Source: an uncultured Aquimarina sp. (GTDB taxonomy: Bacteria > Bacteroidota > Bacteroidia > Flavobacteriales > Flavobacteriaceae). From it: a stretch of 55,093 nucleotides of DNA. The notes under the pieces are model-generated. The model worked only from the letters and a program-made list of their open reading frames with translations. It made no database searches and was not told the origin of the DNA. A program made the translations under genes and the position numbers. Shown here one piece after another: positions 36,830 to 45,160 of this stretch (position 1 is its first letter; every line of letters starts with the position of its first letter). The stretch is taken from positions 1 to 55,093 of the forward strand of contig CANMDH010000035.1 of assembly GCA_947496555.1 (NCBI GenBank), given 5' to 3'.

Positions 36830-37981
36830 TCAATAAACTTCTTCAATAAACTTCTTCAATACCTCAACCACATAATCAACTTCTTCTTTGGTATTATACT
36901 TTGAAAAAGAAAATCGAATCGAGGGTTTTTGAAGGTCTTCTTCAGAGAGGATTTCTGTGAGTACATGAGAGCCTTTACTGCTTCCGCTTTGGCAAGCACT
37001 ACCTTTTGAACAGGCAATTCCATTGATATCAAGATGAAAAAGCAATATTCCCGCTTTCTCTTCTGGTATAGGTAAACAAACATTAATCAATGTATAAGTA
37101 CAATGATTCGGGTCACAACAATTTGCATTGAATTTCACCCCCTCGATATTATTTTTTAAAGTCTCTACAAAATATTTTTTTAGGTCAGTCACATAATTCT
37201 TTTCCTCTGTAAGATGTTCATAAGCAAGACGCAAAGCTTCATCCATTCCTACTATATTATGAACACTTTCGGTTCCCGCTCGATACCCTCTCTCCTGCTC
37301 TCCACCAAAAATCAATGGTTTAAGCCCAGAATTTTTACGAATATATGCAAAACCAACTCCTTTTGGGCCATGAAATTTATGTGCACTAACAGCAGTAAAA
37401 TCTACATTCAGCTCACTTAAATCTACATCGAGATGACCAATAGACTGCACCATATCACTATGAAAAAGCGCATCATGTTGCTTACACATATTTCCAACCC
37501 TACTAATATCCAATATCGTTCCTACTTCATTATTAACATGCATTAAACTAACTAGGGTTTCACCTTCAGAATTTGCTAGTAGAGTCTCTAAATGATCATA
37601 GTCAATTGATCCATCATTATTTATGTTTACATAACTTACCTTGATCCCACTAAACGATTCTATTTCTTGCACTGTATGCAAAACTGCATGATGTTCTATT
37701 TTGGAGGTGATAATATGCCTTACTTTTAAATCTCTTACGGCACTATTGATTACCAAATTATCAGCCTCTGTTCCTCCCGAAGTAAATATGATTTCTGAAG
37801 CCTTTACACCTAAGTAATTGGCAATATTTTTACGGGTTTGCTCTATATGATTTTTTGCAGAACGGCCAAAGCCATGAGTGGAAGAAGGGTTTCCAAAATC
37901 TTCAAGTACAGAAACCATTTTTGTTATAACCTCTGATCTTACCTTGGTTGTGGCAGCATTATCAAAATAAACTTTTTGCAT
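36830..37981 (-). CDS. Cysteine desulfurase (NifS/IscS family)
   Basis: The 383-residue PLP enzyme moves sulfur from cysteine to Fe-S assembly or thiolation. It shows MQKVYFDNAATTKV at the start, the PLP-lysine stretch VSAHKFHGPKGVGF, GGEQERGYRAGTESV, and the active-site cysteine in GSACQSGSS. The frame opens three codons upstream at a TTG, but the ATG at 37981 is the family start. The 3' end has a 13-base tandem duplication (see findings) that shifts the final codons to EEVY-stop. It converges with the receptor gene. No iscU or sufBCD is adjacent, so a housekeeping or tRNA-modification role is possible. Confidence 0.93.
   Translation of the reverse strand: MQKVYFDNAATTKVRSEVITKMVSVLEDFGNPSSTHGFGRSAKNHIEQTRKNIANYLGVKASEIIFTSGGTEADNLVINSAVRDLKVRHIITSKIEHHAVLHTVQEIESFSGIKVSYVNINNDGSIDYDHLETLLANSEGETLVSLMHVNNEVGTILDISRVGNMCKQHDALFHSDMVQSIGHLDVDLSELNVDFTAVSAHKFHGPKGVGFAYIRKNSGLKPLIFGGEQERGYRAGTESVHNIVGMDEALRLAYEHLTEEKNYVTDLKKYFVETLKNNIEGVKFNANCCDPNHCTYTLINVCLPIPEEKAGILLFHLDINGIACSKGSACQSGSSKGSHVLTEILSEEDLQKPSIRFSFSKYNTKEEVDYVVEVLKKFIEEVY
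36834..36865. repeat. 13-base tandem duplication at the 3' end of the cysteine desulfurase gene
   Basis: TTCTTCAATAAAC is repeated directly twice, with a third partial copy (TTCTTCAAT). The repeat covers the last codons and stop of the desulfurase gene. One repeat unit is not a multiple of three, so it changed the final residues of the protein. Confidence 0.7.
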
Positions 37982-38244
37982 AAAACACAAATAACTAGTT
38001 ACTAAAACTGAAAAACAAAGTGTATTTCTAAAAACAAATTATATTTTTTGCAATATTCGTAATTTTTAGGATTACAAAATTAGTTTAAATAAAATTATTT
38101 TAAGCCAGATACGTTATAATCTTTCAATTACTTTACTTTTGTCAAAATTTAATGAAATATCGGTTGTTGTAAACATTTCCTATTTTCTTTCGTCTTTATA
38201 GAAAATACGATGAATTTAACACAAACAATCATAAATTGAGGTAC

Positions 38245-39159
38245 GTGAAAAAACCATTTGTTTTTATTTTTTTTATTGCCGCATTCTTTTCTTGCGACGA
38301 TGGTGATATTATTATTACTGGTTTTGAATTTGAGGATATCGACTTACAGCTTTGTAATGGCTCATTAGAAAATGAATCTGTTTTCTTTAAAATAAACGCT
38401 TCTAATAACGAAGCTATATCTTACAATTTTGTGAGTGAAAAATACAATTCTATTACGGTGCTTGATAGCCCTATAACCTTTGACCTTAGCGAAGGTACTA
38501 GTAATCTAATTTATCGCCAATTTAATGTTTCCATTTCGAACGATTATTATTGTTCTAGTGTACCCCCGAGCGATATCATTATAACCGAAGAATTAAATGC
38601 TATTTCTGGAATTGCAGAAATAAATGTTCTAATTGCTTCAGAGGATGATGAGGACAATGTTCCTGCCGAAGAAGAAGATATAAATGGAAATGGAGATCTT
38701 GAAGATGATGATACCGACGGAGATGGCATACCCAACTATAAAGATCAAGATGATGATGATGATAATGTCTTAACTAGTGTAGAATTAGAAAATGGAATAG
38801 CAGACAACGATGATCCGAGGGATACCGATGGAGATGGCACTCCTGATTATCTAGACGACGATGACGACGGAGATGGCGTTCCTACAATAAATGAAGATAT
38901 AGATGGTGATGGCTCTCCTAGAAATGATAATACTGATGGTGACGATCTTTTTAATTATCTTGATCCTGATACTACAGAGAGAAATGATAATGTATCACCA
39001 GATCCAGATAATACCGAAGTACTCACAACTTTTAGGACTACAATAAACATAAACAACATTATTTTTGACGGTAATAACGAAAATTTTGAAAATGATGATT
39101 TCTCGTTTGGGTTTAGAGATGTTGACAATAGAAGAAATTTACCCAAAAATCCAAATTAA
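38245..39159 (+). CDS. Lipoprotein with an inserted Asp-rich, TSP3-like calcium-binding block
   Basis: A 304-residue lipoprotein. The GTG at 38245 gives MKKPFVFIFFIAAFFSC, an ideal lipobox; a TTG three codons earlier is the alternative. Residues 20-135 are a beta domain with a cysteine pair (LQLCNGS and YYCSSVPPS). Residues about 137-245 are Asp/Gly-rich repeats (DTDGDGIPNY, DTDGDGTPDY, DDDGDGVPT, DIDGDGSP) of the thrombospondin type 3 kind that bind Ca2+. After them the beta domain resumes (FRTTININNIIFDG). The next gene is a paralogue without the block, so it looks like an insertion into a domain. The protein is probably surface exposed. Function unknown. Confidence 0.8.
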   Translation: MKKPFVFIFFIAAFFSCDDGDIIITGFEFEDIDLQLCNGSLENESVFFKINASNNEAISYNFVSEKYNSITVLDSPITFDLSEGTSNLIYRQFNVSISNDYYCSSVPPSDIIITEELNAISGIAEINVLIASEDDEDNVPAEEEDINGNGDLEDDDTDGDGIPNYKDQDDDDDNVLTSVELENGIADNDDPRDTDGDGTPDYLDDDDDGDGVPTINEDIDGDGSPRNDNTDGDDLFNYLDPDTTERNDNVSPDPDNTEVLTTFRTTININNIIFDGNNENFENDDFSFGFRDVDNRRNLPKNPN

Positions 39160-39161
39160 AT

Positions 39162-39671
39162 ATGAGTAAGATTTTTTCCTTTTTTATGATTATCGTACTA
39201 GCAATTGGTTGTAGCGAAGGTGATGTTATAGATACAGATGTTAATTTTATAGCTATACCCGAAGATTGTTTTAATGGAAACGATTTTGTAATCTATAAAA
39301 TTAATACAGATGGTAATCAAGCAATATCCCTTAATTTTACTAGCTCAACTTTTGAAGTAAATAGAGTTCCTGCAGAAAATGCAAGTGAGACAATTACCCT
39401 TAATGGTACTTCTAATGTACTAATATATCGCAAATTCGATTCACAAATAAACGGTGATGAATATTTTTGTTCAAGTATTCCTCCTGGAAACGTTTTGGTG
39501 ACTCAAGAATTAATTAGTGCTAGTGGTACAGCTACTATATCTTATACTCCTATAAATGAAAATACATTTACGAGAACAGTAACATTATCAAATATTACCT
39601 TTAAAGGAACGGACATAGAAATTCGACAGGAAATTTTTGATTTCGGTTCATACGAAATTACCACACCATAA
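39162..39671 (+). CDS. Lipoprotein paralogous to the upstream gene
   Basis: This 169-residue lipoprotein has a lipobox ending in Cys (IVLAIGCSEGD). It starts 2 bases after the stop of the upstream paralogue, so the pair is an operon. The fold core is shared: a cysteine pair in EDCFNG and YFCSSIPPG, and matched strands NQAISLNFTSS and SNVLIYRKFDSQI. It lacks the Asp-rich insert and runs directly into ATISYTPINENTFTRTVTLSNITFKG. It ends 3 bases from the convergent Smr gene. Function unknown. Confidence 0.8.
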   Translation: MSKIFSFFMIIVLAIGCSEGDVIDTDVNFIAIPEDCFNGNDFVIYKINTDGNQAISLNFTSSTFEVNRVPAENASETITLNGTSNVLIYRKFDSQINGDEYFCSSIPPGNVLVTQELISASGTATISYTPINENTFTRTVTLSNITFKGTDIEIRQEIFDFGSYEITTP

Positions 39672-39674
39672 ATG

Positions 39675-40223
39675 CTATTTGGGATTCTGAACAATATATA
39701 GCTCCATCGCTCCTAGTCCATATTTTTTATAGTCTGCATCTGATATCCTAATATTATCATATCTACCAAAAAGGTATTTGAGTTCTTCTTTTAGCACCCC
39801 TTGCCCCACTCCGTGAATAAAGATCACTTTTGGTATGCGTTTACCAATTGCAAAATCTAATTGCCTTTTGGCAATATCTAACTGCAGAGTTACCATATCG
39901 TGATTTGTCATTCCTTTTGTAGACTTTACCAATTTATGGATATGCAGATCTACTTCCATAGGTGGTAAACTTCGCTCTTTGGGTTTAGCTACTGGTCGTT
40001 TTGGTTTCTTTTTAAAAACCTCTTTCTCTTGCAAATTTTTATTCACTTCTTCAAAAGAAGGAATGATCATTTCTCCCGATTCAATCTTGACTACCTCGTT
40101 CGTAAAAAAAGTCATTTCGAAACCATCTTCCGTTTCGATAACTACCTCATTGTTCTTAACCGAAATAACTTTTCCAGAAATGCGCTCGTCCAAGACTTCA
40201 ACTGTATCCCCTTTTTTAATCAT
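39675..40223 (-). CDS. Smr domain protein (DUF2027 type)
   Basis: The 182-residue protein combines an N-terminal beta-rich KOW-like region (GDTVEVLDERISGKVISVKN), a basic proline-rich linker (KKKPKRPVAKPKERS), and a C-terminal Smr domain (MEVDLHIHKLV, VIFIHGVGQGVLKEEL). Smr domains are nucleases or RNA-binding modules found at the C-terminus of MutS2. Whether this one cuts RNA or DNA is unknown. The small membrane protein gene just upstream, starting at 40435, ends 2 bases before this start, so the two are co-transcribed. Confidence 0.88.
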   Translation of the reverse strand: MIKKGDTVEVLDERISGKVISVKNNEVVIETEDGFEMTFFTNEVVKIESGEMIIPSFEEVNKNLQEKEVFKKKPKRPVAKPKERSLPPMEVDLHIHKLVKSTKGMTNHDMVTLQLDIAKRQLDFAIGKRIPKVIFIHGVGQGVLKEELKYLFGRYDNIRISDADYKKYGLGAMELYIVQNPK

Positions 40224-40225
40224 AA

Positions 40226-40435
40226 CTATTCCTCTTCAAAGTATTCTTGCAAATCTACCTCTACTTTTGATTTTACTTTAGAATTCACTACAAACAATCC
40301 TATCATCAATAATACCAATCCGGCGCTTTGCAGATAATAATTCTTGTTTTTTGAAGCAATCTCTACCATTAAGGTGGCTGCGCCAACTAAAATAAGCAGT
40401 ATACTTATTATCTTTTTGATCTCACTAAATTTCAT
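40226..40435 (-). CDS. Small two-helix membrane protein
   Basis: The 69-residue protein has two hydrophobic segments (IISILLILVGAATLMVEIA and YYLQSAGLVLLMIGLFVV) and an acidic C-terminus. It precedes the Smr gene by 2 bases and probably shares its transcript. The ATG lies five bases from the end of a -7 box (40447-40440), so its mRNA may be leaderless. No function is known. Confidence 0.75.
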   Translation of the reverse strand: MKFSEIKKIISILLILVGAATLMVEIASKNKNYYLQSAGLVLLMIGLFVVNSKVKSKVEVDLQEYFEEE

Positions 40436-40439
40436 TTGG

Positions 40440-40447
40440 CAAAAATA
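40440..40447 (-). promoter_or_regulatory. -7 promoter element of the small membrane protein/Smr operon
   Basis: TATTTTTG on the minus strand is followed by CCAA and then the ATG at 40435. Initiation 5-7 bases past the box would start the mRNA at or within a base or two of the start codon. Confidence 0.5.
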
Positions 40448-40501
40448 TTAAATAATAGAATTTCTGACTTGTAATTATTATAAATAACTTAATTATGTAT
40501 A

Positions 40502-40816
40502 TTGCAGGTACGAATCAGTAAAAATTTGCTTTTGGAAAAATTCATGCTTCCATGTGTAAACAAGAAGATTTTTGGTGTCGATTGCCTTGGCTGTGGTATG
40601 CAAAGATCAATTTCACTTTTGTTTCAAGGAGAATTTGAAGCTGCTTTTTATATGTATCCCGCAATTTATCCTCTTTTATCATTGCTACTTTTTTTAGGAT
40701 TTAACTTCTTTTATAAGTTTAAATATGGCCAAATCATCAAAACTGGCCTTATAACCATTACAATACTTACTATTGTAATTAGTTATGTAATCAAAATGAA
40801 AATCATTTTTAACTAA
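40502..40816 (+). CDS. DUF2752 family membrane protein
   Basis: This small membrane protein has the DUF2752 signature PCVNKKIFGVDCLGCGMQRS (cysteine-rich loop) and two or three hydrophobic segments (SLLLFLGFNFFYKF and TGLITITILTIVISYVI). The start is uncertain: the longest frame begins at a TTG (40502) within a region that could hold the promoter; an ATG at 40544 would begin just before PCVNKK. It lies 13 bases upstream of the CCC-motif gene, a pairing common in flavobacteria. Function is unknown. Confidence 0.75.
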   Translation: MQVRISKNLLLEKFMLPCVNKKIFGVDCLGCGMQRSISLLFQGEFEAAFYMYPAIYPLLSLLLFLGFNFFYKFKYGQIIKTGLITITILTIVISYVIKMKIIFN

Positions 40817-40829
40817 TCAATTAAAAATT

Positions 40830-41150
40830 ATGGAAAAACAGACATTACCCAACTCCACCCTGATCTTAGTATTTGGTATCCTATCAATCGTAGGTTGTTG
40901 TTGTTACGGAATAGGAATTATTTTTGCAATAATTGCTATTGTTATGGCAAAAAAAGCAACCGCTTTATACACAGAGAATCCAGAATTATATGACGGATAT
41001 AATAATGTGAAAACTGGTAAAATTCTGGCAATCATTGGACTAATACTTAGTGCTATTTATTTGGCCTATGTCATATTCATATTTGCAACTGTAGGTGTTG
41101 AAGGATATCAAGAAATGATCGAGGAAATAAGAAGATCTGCAGGAGCATAA
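40830..41150 (+). CDS. CCC-motif membrane protein (DUF4190-like)
   Basis: The 106-residue protein has two hydrophobic regions (ILVFGILSIVGCCCYGIGII and ILAIIGLILSAIYLAYVIFI). Three consecutive cysteines at 22-24 give the family its name. The conserved NNVKTGKILAIIGLI segment follows. It is the second gene of an operon with the DUF2752 gene and is closed by a palindromic terminator. Function is unknown. Confidence 0.82.
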   Translation: MEKQTLPNSTLILVFGILSIVGCCCYGIGIIFAIIAIVMAKKATALYTENPELYDGYNNVKTGKILAIIGLILSAIYLAYVIFIFATVGVEGYQEMIEEIRRSAGA

Positions 41151-41165
41151 ACTATAAGTTTGAAA

Positions 41166-41195
41166 TAAAAAAATCCCGCAATTGCGGGATTTTTT
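41166..41195. terminator. Bidirectional terminator between the CCC-motif gene and rocD
   Basis: AAAAATCCCGCA-ATTG-type palindrome with a perfect GCGGGAT stem and A/T runs on both sides lies between the convergent genes and should stop both. Confidence 0.92.
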
Positions 41196-41212
41196 CTTTT
41201 TTATATCTGATT

Positions 41213-42490
41213 TTATTCAAAGTCCTTCAACGTACTGGTGATGATATTTACACACTCCAAAAGCTGTTCTTTGGTCATTACCAACGGTGGCGCAAAACGA
41301 ATGATATTACCATGTGTTGGTTTTGCCAGAAGTCCATTTTCTTTAAGCGCTACACATATATTCCATGCAGTTTCACTTTCTTCAGAATCATTGATAACAA
41401 TTGCATTTAAAAGTCCTTTACCTCTTACTAATGATACGATATTAGAGTTCTCTATATATTTGTTCAATTCTGATCTAAACAATGCTCCCAATTCATAGGC
41501 ATTCTCTGCAAGTTTTTCATCTCTTACCACCTCAAGAGCGGCAATGGCTACTGCAGCTGCAACTGGATTTCCCCCAAAGGTACTTCCATGACTTCCGGGC
41601 TTGATCACCTCCATAATATGGTCATCTGCCAATACTGCAGAAACTGGATATGCACCACCGCTCAGCGCTTTTCCAAGGATTAAAACATCTGGTTTCACCT
41701 CTGGACTTCCTGAACAATTTTTATCTTCACAAGAACAATTGCCACAAGTAGCTAACAGCCTTCCCGTTCTAGCGATACCTGTTTGTACTTCGTCTGCAAT
41801 GAATAATACATTATATTTTTCGCAAAGCGTCTTTGCCTTAACCAAATAATCTTCCGAAGGAACATAAACTCCAGCTTCACCTTGGATAGGTTCTACCAAA
41901 AATCCGGCTACATTTTTATTATTTTCTAAGGCTTGTTCTAAAGCATTTAAATTATCGTATTCGATTTTTATGAACCCTTCGGTATACGGACCAAAATTCT
42001 TTCTAGCAACAGGGTCATTAGAGAATGAAATTATTGTAGTGGTTCTTCCATGGAAATTATTTTCGCAGACAATAATTTGTGCTTCATTTTCTGAAATACC
42101 CTTCTTCTCATATGCCCATTTTCTACATAATTTTAGTGCTGTTTCCACGGCTTCAGCACCTGTATTCATCGGTAAAAGCTTGTCAAAATCAAAATACTCG
42201 GTAGCAAACTTCTCGTATTCACCTAATTTATCGTTGTAAAATGCTCTGGAAGTGAGTGTGAGTGTTTGCGCCTGGTTTACCATAGCACCTACAATTTTAG
42301 GATGACAATGTCCTTGATTTACTGCAGAATATGCACTTAAGAAATCATAATATTTGTTACCCTCTACATCCCAAACGTATACACCTTCTCCTCTACTTAA
42401 TACTACCGGTAGCGGGTGATAATTATGAGCCCCGTACTTGTTTTCTAAATCGATTGATTGTTGTGAAGTTAACTTGTCTAAAACAGCCAT
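41213..42490 (-). CDS. rocD: Ornithine aminotransferase
   Basis: This 425-residue PLP enzyme converts ornithine and 2-oxoglutarate to glutamate semialdehyde and glutamate. Class III aminotransferase motifs are present: [51 protein letters not shown] and the PLP lysine Lys274 in [16 protein letters not shown]. Just before the lysine sits a cysteine cluster ([11 protein letters not shown], Cys249, 252, 254, 259) absent from Bacillus RocD; it may bind a metal and appears typical of flavobacterial forms. The gene stands alone between the bidirectional terminator and the ECF region. Confidence 0.95.
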   Translation of the reverse strand: MAVLDKLTSQQSIDLENKYGAHNYHPLPVVLSRGEGVYVWDVEGNKYYDFLSAYSAVNQGHCHPKIVGAMVNQAQTLTLTSRAFYNDKLGEYEKFATEYFDFDKLLPMNTGAEAVETALKLCRKWAYEKKGISENEAQIIVCENNFHGRTTTIISFSNDPVARKNFGPYTEGFIKIEYDNLNALEQALENNKNVAGFLVEPIQGEAGVYVPSEDYLVKAKTLCEKYNVLFIADEVQTGIARTGRLLATCGNCSCEDKNCSGSPEVKPDVLILGKALSGGAYPVSAVLADDHIMEVIKPGSHGSTFGGNPVAAAVAIAALEVVRDEKLAENAYELGALFRSELNKYIENSNIVSLVRGKGLLNAIVINDSEESETAWNICVALKENGLLAKPTHGNIIRFAPPLVMTKEQLLECVNIITSTLKDFE

Positions 42491-42698
42491 TTTTAATAAT
42501 TTAAATTGATAAAATAACCATTCCTTCTGTACCTTTATCCTTTCGATAAGTCTCGAAAATTCAGCGTGGGAGAGAAATCATCCCTAAGAGAATTGCAAAA
42601 TTAATAAAACTTTAGCGAATTTTTAATTTTGAACCTCACAATACCGTAAATTTTTTATTTTAATTAAAAAAAATTGATCTTTACACTGAATATCATAA

Positions 42699-43070
42699 TC
42701 AAGACACCTTTCCTGCTAAAGATGAAATTTGTAATTCTAATCTCTTAAGCTCTCGTAATATTGTATTTTTTTCCATCTGTCCCCACCAGAATATTTTTAC
42801 CATTGAGACAGTCATAATGCATAAAAATCCAGCTCCACTCCACTTTATGAGTTCATTAATATTGTCTGTATTAAAAAACCGAATCAAACAATAAACAAAT
42901 AAGCCAAATGCTATTAAATTTACAATATGCATAATAACCATAAGCCATCTGTGTTTGGTTTTAAAAACCCCTCCTATCATCTCCAAAAGGTTTTGTTCAT
43001 CTAGTTCGTCATAAAATTTTGCCTCTTCCTTTGTTAATGTTTCCTTTATTAATTGATCTATATCTGTCAT
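42699..43070 (-). CDS. DUF6768 membrane protein paired with the ECF sigma factor
   Basis: This 123-residue protein has an N-terminal acidic region (MTDIDQLIKETLTKEEAKFYDELDEQNLLEMIGGVF), two membrane helices (LMVIMHIVNLIAFGLFVYCL and SGAGFLCIMTVSMVKIF) and a charged C-terminal helix. It follows the sigma factor with essentially no gap (stop and start are one base apart; a second ATG at 43082 would overlap). A position next to an ECF sigma and two membrane helices suggest an anti-sigma or accessory role, but no ZAS zinc motif is present. That role is inference. Confidence 0.8.
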   Translation of the reverse strand: MTDIDQLIKETLTKEEAKFYDELDEQNLLEMIGGVFKTKHRWLMVIMHIVNLIAFGLFVYCLIRFFNTDNINELIKWSGAGFLCIMTVSMVKIFWWGQMEKNTILRELKRLELQISSLAGKVS

Positions 43071-43071
43071 C

Positions 43072-43638
43072 TTATTCTTCATAATTTCTATTTTTTATAA
43101 TTGATTTTAAATTTTCTCTAGCGGTAAACAAACGCGATTTAACGGTACCAAGGGACACATTAATTATTTCGCTTATTTCTTTTATGCTATACTCTTCGAG
43201 GTAAAAAAGATTAAGAACGATTTGATGATTTACAGAAAGTTCTTTTATCGATCGATCCAAAAGTCTTAAAATCTGTTCTTTATTACCATTTCCTTGACCT
43301 ACTATACGTACTTTATTCTCATTGTAATAAGAATTTAAATCTCCGAGTTCCTTTTTGTGCCTCCGCTGCCAATCAATAGCGTTTCGAGTTACAATAGTGA
43401 GTGCCCAGTTTCCAAAACTATTGGGATCTTTAAGATCATTAATTTTACGAATAATTTTATTCCAACTATCCTGAACAATATCCTTGGCAACTTCCTTATC
43501 ATTGGTATACCAATACGCGTGTTTACATAATTTAACATGCCATCGTTTAACCAAAAGCGTAACAGCTTTCTTATTTCCTGATTGGTATTGCAGTACCAAC
43601 AAAGAATCAAATACCTTATGCGCTTTTTTCGTATCCAT
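43072..43638 (-). CDS. ECF-type RNA polymerase sigma factor
   Basis: The 188-residue sigma-70 family protein has region 2 (LVKRWHVKLCKHAYWYTNDKEVAKDIVQDSWNKI read across 25-60) and region 4 (LNLFYLEEYSIKEISEIINVSLGTVKSRL), the helix-turn-helix that reads the -35 element. No region 3 is present, as expected for ECF factors. It forms a two-gene unit with the DUF6768 membrane protein. It is divergent from the methyltransferase gene. Its signal and regulon cannot be told from here. Confidence 0.92.
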   Translation of the reverse strand: MDTKKAHKVFDSLLVLQYQSGNKKAVTLLVKRWHVKLCKHAYWYTNDKEVAKDIVQDSWNKIIRKINDLKDPNSFGNWALTIVTRNAIDWQRRHKKELGDLNSYYNENKVRIVGQGNGNKEQILRLLDRSIKELSVNHQIVLNLFYLEEYSIKEISEIINVSLGTVKSRLFTARENLKSIIKNRNYEE

Positions 43639-43735
43639 TTATATTATATAGACGTAGAAATATTAAATAGGTTCATTTTTTAGTTTCTTTTTATAAGATA
43701 TGTTGAATAATTAATAAGTATATGGTTTCTATTCT

Positions 43736-43743
43736 TATTTTTG
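43736..43743 (+). promoter_or_regulatory. -7 promoter element of the methyltransferase gene at 43748
   Basis: TATTTTTG followed by CGCT and the ATG places transcription initiation at or next to the start codon, so the mRNA is probably leaderless. Confidence 0.5.
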
Positions 43744-43747
43744 CGCT

Positions 43748-45157
43748 ATGGCAAGAAAAAATCGAAGGCAAATCTTTGAGAACATAGCGATAATTGACGC
43801 AGGTGCAAAAGGAAAAAGTATTGCCAAAGCTCCTGACGGTAAAGTTATATTAGTTAATAATGCAGTTCCTGGGGATGTGGTAGATATACAAACTACCAAA
43901 AAGCGTAAAGCGTACTACGAAGGATCAGCAACTGCGTTTCACAAGCTATCGGATAAGCGAATTGATCCTGTTTGCAAACATTTTGGCACTTGTGGTGGTT
44001 GTAGATGGCAATTTATGAGCTATGATCATCAATTGGGGTACAAACAACAAGAGGTTGTAAATAATCTAACCAGGCTAGGCAAAATCGAATTACCTGAAGT
44101 TTCTCCTATTCTTGGTTCCAAAAAACAGTTCTTTTATCGCAATAAGATGGAATTTTCGTTTAGCGACAGTAGATGGTTAACACTTGATGAAATCGAGAGT
44201 GGTACAGATATTGAAAATCGAAATGCCCTTGGCTTTCATATGCCCGGTATGTGGGATAAAATTCTTGATATCGATACTTGCCATCTGCAGGAGGATCCAA
44301 GTAACGATATCAGAAATAAAGTGAAAGACTTTGCTACCAAAAACGAACTTTCCTTCTATAATGCCAGAAAGCAAGAAGGCTTCTTACGTACCCTGATGAT
44401 CCGGATTTCTTCAACAGGAGAAATTATGGTTTTGGTACAGTTCTTTTATGAAAATGAAGAAAAAAGAACTTTATTATTGGATTATATATCAGCCGAGTTT
44501 CCGCAGATTACTTCTTTACTATATGTTGTGAATTCCAAAGGAAATGATACTATTTATGATCAAAAAGTGATCTGTTATAAAGGAAAAGATCATATCGAAG
44601 AAGAGATGGAGGGCTTGCGATTTAAAATCAATGCAAAGTCATTCTATCAAACTAATTCTGAACAAGCATACGAATTATATAAAGTCACCCGGGATTTTGC
44701 CGGTCTTACAGGAAATGAACTTGTATATGACCTGTATACGGGAACTGGTACTATCGCGCAATTTGTAGCCAAAAAAGCTAAGAAAGTGATCGGTGTTGAA
44801 GCCGTTCCAGAAGCCATAGATGATGCAAAAGAAAACGCAAAACGAAATACAATAGACAATGTTGAATTTTATGTCGGTGATATGAAAAAGGTATTTACCC
44901 AAGATTTTATTACTCAACATGGTCAACCCGAAGTTGTGATTACAGATCCTCCCAGAGATGGCATGCACAAAGATGTAGTTGCGCAATTATTAAATATCTT
45001 GCCACAAAAAATTGTATATGTGAGTTGTAACAGTGCAACACAAGCACGTGACTTGGCGTTATTAGATGATACATATAAAGTCACTAAATTACAACCTGTA
45101 GATATGTTCCCGCAAACATATCATGTTGAAAATGTGGTTTTATTAGAAAAAAGATAG
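43748..45157 (+). CDS. rlmD: TrmA/RlmD-type uracil-5 RNA methyltransferase
   Basis: This 469-residue SAM-dependent methyltransferase is of the RlmD family that makes 5-methyluridine in 23S rRNA; the exact target is inferred. Order: N-terminal TRAM domain (MARKNRRQIFENIAIIDAGA), a 4Fe-4S cluster site with CKHFGTCGGCRWQ (from Cys near 77), a central OB-like region, and a C-terminal SAM domain with YDLYTGTGTIAQF, DPPRDGMH and the catalytic cysteine in IVYVSCNSATQARDL. DUF6452 and DUF6048 genes follow, a neighbourhood that recurs in flavobacteria. Confidence 0.92.
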   Translation: MARKNRRQIFENIAIIDAGAKGKSIAKAPDGKVILVNNAVPGDVVDIQTTKKRKAYYEGSATAFHKLSDKRIDPVCKHFGTCGGCRWQFMSYDHQLGYKQQEVVNNLTRLGKIELPEVSPILGSKKQFFYRNKMEFSFSDSRWLTLDEIESGTDIENRNALGFHMPGMWDKILDIDTCHLQEDPSNDIRNKVKDFATKNELSFYNARKQEGFLRTLMIRISSTGEIMVLVQFFYENEEKRTLLLDYISAEFPQITSLLYVVNSKGNDTIYDQKVICYKGKDHIEEEMEGLRFKINAKSFYQTNSEQAYELYKVTRDFAGLTGNELVYDLYTGTGTIAQFVAKKAKKVIGVEAVPEAIDDAKENAKRNTIDNVEFYVGDMKKVFTQDFITQHGQPEVVITDPPRDGMHKDVVAQLLNILPQKIVYVSCNSATQARDLALLDDTYKVTKLQPVDMFPQTYHVENVVLLEKR

Positions 45158-45160
45158 TAC

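Noticed and set aside
38640-38970. Asp-rich repetitive DNA read as a minisatellite
   Set aside because: The repetition is at the protein level (D-x-D-G-D-G motifs) with degenerate codons, consistent with TSP3-like repeats rather than a DNA satellite.
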